64,000 nt of DNA from an uncultured Pseudomonadales bacterium (GTDB lineage: Bacteria; Pseudomonadota; Gammaproteobacteria; Pseudomonadales; Azotimanducaceae): the NCBI GenBank assembly GCA_937921865.1, contig CAKZWF010000006.1, positions 1-64,000 on the forward strand, given 5' to 3'. Of this stretch, positions 8,244-16,797 are shown piece after piece. The notes under the pieces were generated by a model. It saw nothing but the letters and a program-made list of their open reading frames with translations, made no database searches and had not been told where the DNA came from. How positions within the stretch are numbered: position 1 is the stretch's first letter; each line of letters starts with the position of its first letter. A program made the translations under genes and the position numbers.

Positions 8244-9038
8244 ATGAGTCAGGCTCTTCAGCGGATGTCGTTGGATATCGACAACGGCGTGGCAGTTCTA
8301 AAATTTAATCATCCGGAAGTAATGAATGCGGTCGGCGCCCAGATGCTGCGCGACTTCAGCGCCGCGCTGGTGGACATCACCAATCCTGCCAATGGGGCCC
8401 GATGCCTGTTGATCACCGGGGAAGGTCGCGGCTTCTGCGCCGGGGCCAATCTGCAGGATGAAGAGCGGGGTGAACGTGCCGGTGGCGCCGGTGACGGTCT
8501 GCGTACCAGCTATCACCCGATCCTGCTGACGCTGCGAGATCTGGATATGCCCATCGTCACCGCCGTGAATGGCGCTGCTGCTGGCGTTGGCATGAGTTTC
8601 GCGCTGATGGGCGATCTGGTGTGTGCATCAAAAAATTCGTTCTTCCTTCAGGCCTTTGCGCGTATAGGCCTCATCCCCGATGGTGGTTCTACCTTCATGT
8701 TGCCGCGGCTGATCGGCTGGGGTCGGGCGATGGAGCTGTCCATGCTGGCGGAACGGTTACCGGCGGAAAAAGCTGAATCCTGGGGGTTGGTGAACCGGCT
8801 GTTTGAAGACAACGATGAATTGATGGCGGGAGCAACTAAGCTCGCCCGGCAGCTGGCCAATGGTCCGAAGTCGCTGACGCTGATTCGCAAAGCCTACTGG
8901 CAGACCTGGCACAACGCATTTGAACAGCAGCTCGACCTCGAAGCTCAGCTGCAGAATCAGGCAGGCCGCAGCAGTGATTTCAAAGAGGGTGTCAGTGCGT
9001 TTTTAGAAAAGCGTGACGCGAAATTTTCCGGCGAATAG
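8244..9038 (+). CDS. Enoyl-CoA hydratase/isomerase family protein
   Basis: 264-residue crotonase-fold protein. The oxyanion-hole segments GRGFCAGANL (about residues 71-80) and NGAAAGVGMSFALMGDLV (about 110-127) are visible, followed by LIPDGGSTFMLPRLIG. It resembles PaaG-type hydratase/isomerases of CoA-thioester degradation. ATG 8244 follows a GGGGG-rich ribosome site. Thirty-three bp downstream begins an SDR on the same strand, so the two probably form a beta-oxidation-like pair divergent from the monooxygenase operon. Confidence 0.92.
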   Translation: MSQALQRMSLDIDNGVAVLKFNHPEVMNAVGAQMLRDFSAALVDITNPANGARCLLITGEGRGFCAGANLQDEERGERAGGAGDGLRTSYHPILLTLRDLDMPIVTAVNGAAAGVGMSFALMGDLVCASKNSFFLQAFARIGLIPDGGSTFMLPRLIGWGRAMELSMLAERLPAEKAESWGLVNRLFEDNDELMAGATKLARQLANGPKSLTLIRKAYWQTWHNAFEQQLDLEAQLQNQAGRSSDFKEGVSAFLEKRDAKFSGE

Positions 9039-9071
9039 GTCCGGTAGTCGAATAACAGCGGAGAGCGGTTA

Positions 9072-9839
9072 ATGGGTGGATTAACGGGTAGAGTGGCGCT
9101 GGTGACCGGCGCCAGCCGTGGTGTCGGCCGGGCGATTGCGCTGGGACTGGCAGCGGATGGCGCTGACGTGGCTGTGAACTACCGTCGCGATCAGGAGGCA
9201 GCGGAAGCTGTGGTGGCGGAGATCGAAGCCCTGGGCTGCCGGGCTGCCGCCTATGCAGCCTCGGTAGACGATTTCCAGCAGGATGCCGAAATGATCGAGC
9301 AGATTCGTGCTGATCTTGGCGACGTCGGTATTCTTGTTAATAACGCCGGAATTGCCAGCCGAGGGCGCAGCGTAGCCGACACGGATCCGGCCGAGCTGCA
9401 ACGGGTGATCGGTGTCCATGCCCTGGGTCCTCACTATCTTGCCAAGCTGGTGCTGCCGAGCATGCGCACTCAGGAGCGTGGTGACATCATCATGATCTCA
9501 AGTGCGGCGACCCGCAGCCTTGGTGGCAATGGTGCCCCATACAACATGGGCAAAACAGCGATGGAAGCGCTGGCCTATACCCTGGCCAAAGAAGAACGTG
9601 CTCACGGCGTACGGGTCAATATTGTAGCGCCGGGACTGGTGGAAACAGAGATGGGCCGGCGGCTGATGAAAGCGACCGCGGGGGTTGATGATCTGCGTCA
9701 GCTCGATGCGGCGATGCCATTCGGCCGGGTATGCCAGCCGGACGACGTGGCCAACGTAGTCCGCTATCTGGTGTCACCGGGTAATTCTTATCTCACCGGC
9801 GAGCGAATCTATTGTGACGGTGGTGGCCGGGTCGGCTGA
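9072..9839 (+). CDS. Short-chain dehydrogenase/reductase (FabG-like)
   Basis: 255-residue classical SDR with the cofactor motif TGASRGVGRAI near residue 12, NNAG near 93, and the catalytic Ser and YNMGK (Tyr/Lys) around 140-160. VNYRRD after beta-2 suggests NADP(H). It probably acts as a 3-hydroxyacyl-CoA dehydrogenase or ketoreductase together with the upstream enoyl-CoA hydratase. It ends 1 bp before the stop of the convergent deacetylase gene. Confidence 0.92.
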   Translation: MGGLTGRVALVTGASRGVGRAIALGLAADGADVAVNYRRDQEAAEAVVAEIEALGCRAAAYAASVDDFQQDAEMIEQIRADLGDVGILVNNAGIASRGRSVADTDPAELQRVIGVHALGPHYLAKLVLPSMRTQERGDIIMISSAATRSLGGNGAPYNMGKTAMEALAYTLAKEERAHGVRVNIVAPGLVETEMGRRLMKATAGVDDLRQLDAAMPFGRVCQPDDVANVVRYLVSPGNSYLTGERIYCDGGGRVG

Positions 9840-9840
9840 G

Positions 9841-10761
9841 TCAGGCCTGCAGCGCTTCCAAATGGGTGTGTACAGACCGGGCCAGCGCGTTCAGATCGTA
9901 GCCGCCCTCCAGCGCTGAAACGATTCTGCCGTCGGCATAGCTTTCTGCTGCACTGCAGATCAGTCGGGTGATCCAGGCAAAGTCGGCTTCACTCAGATTG
10001 ATCTGCGCCAGCGGGTCATCCCGGTGAGCATCGAAGCCCGCGGATATGAAAATAAGCTGGGGTTGATGTGCCTCCAGAGCGGGCAGCCAGTCCTGCTCGA
10101 TCACCTGACGGAATTCGCTGCTGCCGCTGCCTGCAGCGAGCGGTGAATTGACAATATTGGGTCGATCGATGTCAGCGTAGCGGTGCGGATAGTAGGGATG
10201 CTGGAAACTTGAGCAGACCAGAACTTCGGGAGAGTCTTTAAAAATATCAACGGTGCCATTGCCGTGGTGGACGTCAAAATCCAGTACCGCGACCCGTTCA
10301 ATCTGATCAGCTTCGAGCGCGCGGCGAGCGCCCAGCGCAATGCTGTTATAGAAGCAGAAACCAATGGCCGCGTCTGCTTCAGCATGGTGGCCGGGCGGGC
10401 GAACCGCACAGAACGCCCGCATTGCTGAACCACTCAAAACCTCGCTGGTGGCTGCAACCACCGCCCCGGCTGCGAGCCGGGCGGCATGCAGGCTCTCCGG
10501 GCACATGGTGGTGTCCGGATCCACTGCCACCAACCCTTCCTCAGGCTGCATATCGATCAGTCCGTCGAGATAGTCACCGCCGTGTACCTCAGTCAGCCGG
10601 GCAGGATCTATCTCCGCTGCGGTGCGCTGATCCAGGTCATCGAGCAGACCGCTGGCCTGAAGATACTGCCCGACAGCGCGCAACCGATCCGGCCGTTCCG
10701 GGTGACCGTCCTGCATTTCGTGTTGCAGGCAGTCTTCGTGGGTGTAGTAGAGCAGGGCCAT
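9841..10761 (-). CDS. Histone-deacetylase-fold enzyme (AcuC/HDAC-like)
   Basis: 306-residue class II HDAC-like hydrolase of acetylated amines. Zinc and charge-relay residues are visible in RPPGHHAEAD, DFDVHHGNGT and the SAGFDAHRDDP segment; GGYD near the C-terminus supplies the transition-state Tyr. N-terminal HPERPDR is characteristic. Bacterial members deacetylate polyamines, acetoin-pathway enzymes or other small substrates. It begins 3 bp after the stop of the Lhr helicase and must be co-transcribed with it. Confidence 0.92.
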   Translation of the reverse strand: MALLYYTHEDCLQHEMQDGHPERPDRLRAVGQYLQASGLLDDLDQRTAAEIDPARLTEVHGGDYLDGLIDMQPEEGLVAVDPDTTMCPESLHAARLAAGAVVAATSEVLSGSAMRAFCAVRPPGHHAEADAAIGFCFYNSIALGARRALEADQIERVAVLDFDVHHGNGTVDIFKDSPEVLVCSSFQHPYYPHRYADIDRPNIVNSPLAAGSGSSEFRQVIEQDWLPALEAHQPQLIFISAGFDAHRDDPLAQINLSEADFAWITRLICSAAESYADGRIVSALEGGYDLNALARSVHTHLEALQA

Positions 10762-10764
10762 GAG

Positions 10765-13700
10765 TCAGCGAACCTCAAAGTGTATCTGGCGGTGGTCGCG
10801 GCGCAGGGTCAGCACGCGACCGAGTGCAGCAAGGTAAACACTGTCTGCGGCATTGTCACCGTTGATGGTCTCGACAGTGAGGCGCCGCAGCGTGCGCGCC
10901 AGGTAGACCAGCGGCTGGCAGATTTCATCGCAAGCCGGATGATCTGCTGCAACGTGGAAGTTAAGCCGCCGACCGCTGTTTTCGATTGTCAGGGCCAGTT
11001 CACCGGCGTGATAGCTGAGCAGGTTCTGTACCCGCCGGGCAGGCAGGCGGTCGTCTGCAGCTCCAAGCCCGCAGGGTGAGGCTGGATCAGTGGCGTTCAG
11101 CCAGTAGCTGGAATCGAAGCTGCGGTGCTGAAAACTCTGCAGCCCGGCAGGCGTCATGAATTGTGGACCGGACAGGCCGCTGAAAAAATAGCCGGCGACA
11201 ACTTCACCTGCCAGTTCCATTGCGAACAGCGCCCGGGCAAGCTTCGCCCAGCGAACTGGGCCGCCTTCCCGGTTGGCCAGTTCGCGACAGAGCAGGCCAT
11301 AGCGATCCAGCAGAATGCGGGCCCGTTCTTTGTTGTCTTCCAGCGCAGTCAGCGGGTCGGCATCTGGATCTGTATGGGGACGCAGTAGCCAGTTGCCCGG
11401 CCAGCTGCTGCCGAGCCGCCCTGCCGCGCGACGTGTTGGGCGGTTCGAGGTTGTTCGGGACGGCCGCGCGCTGAGGCTGTAGCTGGCAAGGGAGCCCTGG
11501 CGAAGAGCGCTCACTGAGTCGCTGTAGACTTCACTGTTCCAGACTGCCTGCCAGAAGCGGGCGTTGAACGCTTCTGCGCCGTCGGACTGTTTGTCAGGGC
11601 GTGACTGTTTATCTAAAAGTTGCAAGAAGCCGTAACGCGCGCCTGGATCGGTGAACAGCTCGGTAATCCCTGAAGCGTCGCTGCTGTCGGTCAACAGCTC
11701 CATGTCTTCCGGGTAGCCGAATGCCAGCTGTTCGCGGCCAGTGCCAAACCAGACCATTTCATTATCCGCAAAAGCGCGCTCCAGATGATGATCGCTGAAT
11801 TCGCTGAACCGGGCATGGTACAGATCGGCAAGCCACAGTCTGGCTGACGCTGGATAGCCACGCAGCTGGCTCAGGCAATCGTCCAGTGCGGAATCAGCAA
11901 GGCTGCGACCAAAGCCCTGCCAGGCGGCCAGAAAAGGTGACAGGGCGCGCTGTGGTTTTGGTTCTACCAGCGGTCGATGGTGGGCGCGCTGCAGGCGCAG
12001 CAGGGATTCGAAATTGTCCCGGTCGCAATAGCGGACCTGAGTATCGCTTTCCAGCAGTTCACCACAGATCAGCGCGTCGTCTTCCAGCAGAGCAGCGGGA
12101 AGCTCGGGTAGCAGTTGATCAATTTCTGCGGAACTGCACGGACCATAAAACGACAGGATCTCCAGAGCGAGCTGCCTGCTGGTGCGGTTGTCTTCGATAT
12201 CCGGAAGGTTTCTGTCAAGCAGCTCCATGGAATCATCGAACCAACCGGACGCCTTCAGTGCCGGCATTGATTCCGGATGCGCCAGCCAGCGGCGTTTGCC
12301 CCGGACAAGCCAGTCGCCGCCGGCCTGCTCAAGCAGTTCACTGGTGCACTCAGACTCAGGGACCAGGATTCGGTCTTTCAGGTAGTCGTGCCATTCTTCG
12401 CTTGTGGTGGGCTGGTAGCCTTGCTCAAGACGCTGGCGTTTGCGCACGAACTGCTCGGCGATATGAGCGACGATTTTCGGTCGCAGGTGAGCATTGTTGA
12501 GCGCGTTCTGAATCAGCTCCTGTGACAGTGAACTCTGGCCGGCTTTATCTGGCGTATCGTCCGCATACATGTAGCGACTGATCGCATCGAAGGTCAGATT
12601 GCTCGCCAGGGGGCTGGGTGTGCGGGTAGTGATGCTCGTCCAGCGGATTACTCCATCGTGGAGTTCATCGAGCATCTGGTGCAGAGCCGGAAGATCGAAT
12701 TCGTCGTCGAGGCAGGTGCGCCAGGCTTCCAGAAGTACCGGAAAATCTGTGTATTCGGCCACATTGGTCATCAGCTTTTTAGCCTGCAGTCGACTCATCC
12801 ACAGCGGCAGCCGCTGATCGAAGCGCTGCCGGGTCAGCAGCAGTGCACGGCCGGCGCATTCGCGGAAACGGGCACCGAAGAAACCGGAACCTTCGAGGCT
12901 TGAGCGCAGCAGAGCAAGCAGGTTGTCAGAGGTGACCAGGCCGAGTACAGCAGCAGCATCGACACTGCCGCGAAGCTGAATTGATATTGCATTGTTGTCG
13001 GCGTGGATTTCGGGATCGTGACCAAAACGCCCCTGCCAGGCGGCTTCGATGGCCAGCGCCCAGGGTCGATTCAGCTGGCCGCCCCAGAAGGTATGGATCA
13101 CCAGGTGAGCCAGATCATCGGGACCTTTGTAGCCGCCGGGTCCGGTCTGGACCTGTTCGATCAGCAGGTGATGACGGTGCGGCAGGCTGCTGCCGGTGAC
13201 TTCACGCTGCTTTTTCAGAAAGGCCAGCAGTTCGTCCGCTGCTACGTCGTCGAAACCGCGCTGCTCGATCAGACTCTGACGCAGCGCTTTGCCCTGGTGC
13301 TCAGTCAGCTGTACCTCCGAGTCTTCGAGAAACTGCGTGATACGCTCGGAAAAGTGAAAGCTGCGGTTGATGACTTCTGAGCGCCAGAATGGCGGTGCCA
13401 GAACGTTGGGTTTTGCCTGGCGGACCAGCACATCGTTATGGGTGATCTTGGCTACCTGCCAGTTCTGAGTGCCGAGGGAGAAGACCTGGCCCAGTTTGGC
13501 TTCCCAGACGAACTCTTCATCCAGTTCACCAAGCTCGGCGCCGGATTCGGCGTGGCGCAGTTTGTAGTAGCCGCGATCGGGAATAGTGCCACCAGCGTTG
13601 TATAATGCGAACAGCGCGCTCTTGTGAGCTTTGATCGTCTGGGCAATCCGGTCGTAGTGGACGCGGGCTTTCAGTTCTCTGACGCGTGACCCTGCGTAAC

Positions 13701-15051
13701 GCCCGGCCAGCATTTCCAGCACCAGTTCGAACTGGCTGCGCTCCAGTCTCCGGTAGGGTGAACTGCGGGTGATCAGAGCAAACAGACCGTCCACTGACCA
13801 GGGCTGATGGGCGCAGCAGGACACGATGATCTGCGCCAGCACATCGAGCGCTCCGGTCATCACTGTCAGGGGTTCGATATCCCGCTCCGCCACCGCGTCA
13901 GCCAGCGCAGCGGCTTCAATGAAATCCACGGCGTGAGTGGGATACAGCGAACCGATACTGGTTTCGCCGACCCGATGCCCGGCTCTGCCGATGCGCTGCA
14001 GCGTCGCCGCAACCGAGCCGGGCGACTGAACCAGTACCACCTCATCAAGATCACCGATATCGATGCCCATTTCTAAAGAGCTGGTCGCGACAATGGCTTT
14101 CAGTTCCCCCGCTTTAAGGCGGCGCTCAACCGCGGTGCGGATGTCTCTAGCCAGCGAACCGTGGTGGGCATAAGCCAGTGGGCCTGGCAGATCTTCGTTC
14201 AGTTTGTAGGTGACTTTCTCTGCCAGTGAGCGGCTGTTGGTAAAAAACAGCGTCGAGGTGTTGGCATCGATGTGCTGGCGGAAAGACTCCGCCAGTGGGT
14301 CCCAGATGGGCTGGCCGTTGTCCGCGGCGGTTTTGGCCGCTTGCGGAAAGCGCACATGGAATTCCAGGGCTTTGTTCCCCGGTGCTTCGACAATGGCGAG
14401 CTTTCGTTTTCGGCCCATCGCATCGATACCACCCACATAATCAGCCACCGCTTCCAGGGGAGCGACGGTGGCAGACAGCGCAATGCGCTGAAATTCGCCC
14501 GCAACGTCAGCGAGGCGTTCCAGTGAAGTCATCAGCTGCACGCCCCGCCGACTGTCGACGATAGAGTGGATCTCATCAATGATGACTGTTTCCACGCTGG
14601 CCAGCGCCTGCGCGCCCCGGCGATTGGTGAGCAGCAGAAACAGACTTTCCGGGGTGGTGATCAGAATTTCCGGTGGCCGCCGCAACATGCGTTGTCGGTC
14701 GCTTTGTGAGGTATCGCCGGATCGGGTCTGCACTCTCAGTTCAGGCAGAACGCCGGCTTCACCCAGCGCCGCCAGCGGCATCAGCAGGTTGCGCTGAATG
14801 TCGTTGTTCAGAGCCTTCAGCGGTGAGATGTACAGCACCCGGGTGGCACCACTGGCCAGTTCTCCATTGGCAAATCGGTTCAACGACCACAGGAATGCGG
14901 TCAGAGTCTTACCGCTGCCGGTGGGGGCGGTGATCAGCAGGTGTTCTCCCGCGGCGATCCGTGGCCAGCTTAAAGATTGCACCTGTGTGGGGGCAGCGAA
15001 GTTGTCAGCGAACCATTTGGCGACGCCTGGGTGAAACTCAGCTGTGTCCAT
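10765..15051 (-). CDS. lhr: Lhr-type ATP-dependent helicase, long form
   Basis: 1428-residue superfamily 2 helicase. Motif I is APTGSGKT (about 40-47), motif II IIDEIHSIVDSRRG, motif III SATVAP and motif VI QRIGRAGHRVG, followed by the Lhr core winged-helix and beta-sheet domains and a C-terminal extension of more than 500 residues. That matches the long bacterial Lhr (about 1500 residues), a 3'-5' helicase linked to DNA repair; published work assigns a uracil glycosylase activity to the E. coli C-terminal region, which I cannot verify here. The start is set at ATG 15051 because GGAG lies 6 nt upstream; a TTG at 15057 is less likely. Co-transcribed with the HDAC-like gene. Confidence 0.92.
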   Translation of the reverse strand: MDTAEFHPGVAKWFADNFAAPTQVQSLSWPRIAAGEHLLITAPTGSGKTLTAFLWSLNRFANGELASGATRVLYISPLKALNNDIQRNLLMPLAALGEAGVLPELRVQTRSGDTSQSDRQRMLRRPPEILITTPESLFLLLTNRRGAQALASVETVIIDEIHSIVDSRRGVQLMTSLERLADVAGEFQRIALSATVAPLEAVADYVGGIDAMGRKRKLAIVEAPGNKALEFHVRFPQAAKTAADNGQPIWDPLAESFRQHIDANTSTLFFTNSRSLAEKVTYKLNEDLPGPLAYAHHGSLARDIRTAVERRLKAGELKAIVATSSLEMGIDIGDLDEVVLVQSPGSVAATLQRIGRAGHRVGETSIGSLYPTHAVDFIEAAALADAVAERDIEPLTVMTGALDVLAQIIVSCCAHQPWSVDGLFALITRSSPYRRLERSQFELVLEMLAGRYAGSRVRELKARVHYDRIAQTIKAHKSALFALYNAGGTIPDRGYYKLRHAESGAELGELDEEFVWEAKLGQVFSLGTQNWQVAKITHNDVLVRQAKPNVLAPPFWRSEVINRSFHFSERITQFLEDSEVQLTEHQGKALRQSLIEQRGFDDVAADELLAFLKKQREVTGSSLPHRHHLLIEQVQTGPGGYKGPDDLAHLVIHTFWGGQLNRPWALAIEAAWQGRFGHDPEIHADNNAISIQLRGSVDAAAVLGLVTSDNLLALLRSSLEGSGFFGARFRECAGRALLLTRQRFDQRLPLWMSRLQAKKLMTNVAEYTDFPVLLEAWRTCLDDEFDLPALHQMLDELHDGVIRWTSITTRTPSPLASNLTFDAISRYMYADDTPDKAGQSSLSQELIQNALNNAHLRPKIVAHIAEQFVRKRQRLEQGYQPTTSEEWHDYLKDRILVPESECTSELLEQAGGDWLVRGKRRWLAHPESMPALKASGWFDDSMELLDRNLPDIEDNRTSRQLALEILSFYGPCSSAEIDQLLPELPAALLEDDALICGELLESDTQVRYCDRDNFESLLRLQRAHHRPLVEPKPQRALSPFLAAWQGFGRSLADSALDDCLSQLRGYPASARLWLADLYHARFSEFSDHHLERAFADNEMVWFGTGREQLAFGYPEDMELLTDSSDASGITELFTDPGARYGFLQLLDKQSRPDKQSDGAEAFNARFWQAVWNSEVYSDSVSALRQGSLASYSLSARPSRTTSNRPTRRAAGRLGSSWPGNWLLRPHTDPDADPLTALEDNKERARILLDRYGLLCRELANREGGPVRWAKLARALFAMELAGEVVAGYFFSGLSGPQFMTPAGLQSFQHRSFDSSYWLNATDPASPCGLGAADDRLPARRVQNLLSYHAGELALTIENSGRRLNFHVAADHPACDEICQPLVYLARTLRRLTVETINGDNAADSVYLAALGRVLTLRRDHRQIHFEVR

Positions 15052-15203
15052 CACCAACTCCTCGGCCGCGAACGAGGCTGGAGTTTGCTGGGAAAGATGT
15101 AACGCCTGGCCATGGTCCAGTATGCTCGCACAACCTTGACGCTTTTGGGGATACCGACTTTGTCTGCTGACATGACGCGCTCACCCCTCCAGGGTGGCCG
15201 ACG

Positions 15204-16424
15204 ATGACTGCGCTGGCCCGGCTGCTGCGACCCGGTGATCGGATCTGGGTTACCGGCAGTGCCAATGAGCCCACGACGCTGCTTGAAACCCTGGCGCAGG
15301 AGACGTTGCCGGCGGGTCTTACCTTCGTGCAGTTCCCGTTGGCGGGCTACAATCAGTTCGATTTCACCCGTTTTGCGCAAGATGCGTGCATGGAGACCTT
15401 CTTCATGACTCCGCATCTCAAGTCTGCAGATCCGCAGCGGCTGAAGTTCCTGCCGATGCAGATGCGCGCGGTGTATGACTATCTGGCAAGCAACATTGAC
15501 GTGGTTCTGATTCAGGCAGCCCGGGATCACCAGGGTGTGCTGCGGCTTGGCCCTAACGTGGACTTTGCGCCAGCCGCGCTCGCCAGCGCCGACAGGATTG
15601 GGGTAGAAATCAATCAGAGCTTTGTCGCAGCAGCGGGCAGCATCGCGCTTGATGAACATTTAATGGATACCGCAATCGAGTCAGATCGCCTGCTGATTGA
15701 GCTGGCACCACCGATTGTTGATGATGCGGCGTTGGCCATTGGTCGGGAAGTTTCGAAACTTATCCGCGACGGTGATTGCCTGCAGACCGGCATCGGCAGT
15801 ATTCCTGCCGCTATCCTTGCCGAACTGAATGATCACAATGATCTGGGGCTGCATGGTGGCCTGCTTGATGATGGCGGCATGCGCCTCATCCAGGCCGGCA
15901 ACATAACAGGCCAATGCAAACAGATTGATCAGGGGATTCATGTTACCGGCATGGCTCTGGGCAGCCATGAACTGCATGCCTGGCTTGCGGAAACACCCGA
16001 TGTGCACTTTGCCGGTGCCAACCATACCCACGAGTACACGGTGATTCGTCAGCTCGATAACTTTGTCTCCATTAACTCCGCGGTTGAAGTGGATCTGTTT
16101 GGTCAGGTTAATGCTGAAGTCGCGGGAGGCAGGCAGCTTTCCGGGACTGGCGGTTCGGTGGACTTCATGCGGGCGGCAGCAGCCAGTCGTGGCGGTCGCT
16201 CAATCGTCGCGATGAATGCCACCGCGCGCGGTGGCACGGTGTCGCGCATCGTGCCGAAAGTCGAGATGGTGACAGCGCTGCGCACTGACGTGGATATGGT
16301 GGTGACCGAGTATGGCTGTGCGCGCCTTAAAGGTATCTCCTCAGCTGATCGAGCCCGTGCGCTGATCGAGATTGCCGCACCACAATTCCGTGATGAGCTG
16401 GAATTGGGCTTACTAAATGGATGA
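15204..16424 (+). CDS. Acetyl-CoA hydrolase/4-hydroxybutyrate CoA-transferase family protein
   Basis: 406-residue class I CoA-transferase-like enzyme. The catalytic Glu that forms the glutamyl-CoA thioester is E295 in INSAVEVDLFGQVN; GIGSIPAAI and the GTGGSVDFMRAA loop are also family signatures. It would move CoA between acyl-CoA and acetate-like acceptors or hydrolyse acyl-CoA. The N-terminus is slightly short (no early mitochondrial-type extension), starting MTALARLLRPGDRIWVTGSA. AGGGTGG precedes ATG 15204. It is divergent from lhr across about 150 bp. Confidence 0.9.
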   Translation: MTALARLLRPGDRIWVTGSANEPTTLLETLAQETLPAGLTFVQFPLAGYNQFDFTRFAQDACMETFFMTPHLKSADPQRLKFLPMQMRAVYDYLASNIDVVLIQAARDHQGVLRLGPNVDFAPAALASADRIGVEINQSFVAAAGSIALDEHLMDTAIESDRLLIELAPPIVDDAALAIGREVSKLIRDGDCLQTGIGSIPAAILAELNDHNDLGLHGGLLDDGGMRLIQAGNITGQCKQIDQGIHVTGMALGSHELHAWLAETPDVHFAGANHTHEYTVIRQLDNFVSINSAVEVDLFGQVNAEVAGGRQLSGTGGSVDFMRAAAASRGGRSIVAMNATARGGTVSRIVPKVEMVTALRTDVDMVVTEYGCARLKGISSADRARALIEIAAPQFRDELELGLLNG

Positions 16425-16542
16425 ATTCATAGTTCATGCGTGCGGAGAGTCACAAATCTGACCTTCCAATCCCGAACCGGTGTCTGACCTCACATACAAT
16501 GGCGCAGACGCTGAAACGGAATTTCACAGGTCAGGAACGCTC

Positions 16543-16797
16543 ATGGATTACGTCGGTATTGATCCGGCCGTCGGGCTCGAATGCTCGCACTGTCATCACA
16601 TTTCTAGAATCCCTTACAGCACGCTACTCAAGCTGGTAACGGATACCCAACGCGCGCAGTGTGAAAGCTGCGAACGCCATATGCTGCATGACTGGACCAC
16701 GGTAATGGTTGTCCAGAACATCATCAAACAGCGCATGGCCCAGGCCAATGAACTGAAAAGCAGACGCGCCCGACGCCTTGAAGGGGTGGTGAGCTAG
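16543..16797 (+). CDS. Small zinc-ribbon-like protein of unknown function
   Basis: 84 residues from ATG 16543, chosen because AGGA lies 6 nt upstream; an upstream GTG at 16480 would add 21 poorly conserved-looking residues. The protein has two Cys pairs, CSHCHH and CESCERH, spaced by about 28 residues, consistent with one zinc site, then an Arg/Lys-rich helix ending RRARRLEGVV. No family recognised. Its stop overlaps the stop of the convergent oligopeptidase gene. Confidence 0.7.
   Translation: MDYVGIDPAVGLECSHCHHISRIPYSTLLKLVTDTQRAQCESCERHMLHDWTTVMVVQNIIKQRMAQANELKSRRARRLEGVVS

Noticed and set aside
10101-10433. Overlapping frames inside the HDAC and Lhr genes
   Set aside because: Shadows of long GC-rich genes; none has a ribosome site or homology.
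16480-16542. Upstream GTG start of the zinc-ribbon protein
   Set aside because: AGGA sits 6 nt before ATG 16543, and the extra residues have no protein-like composition.
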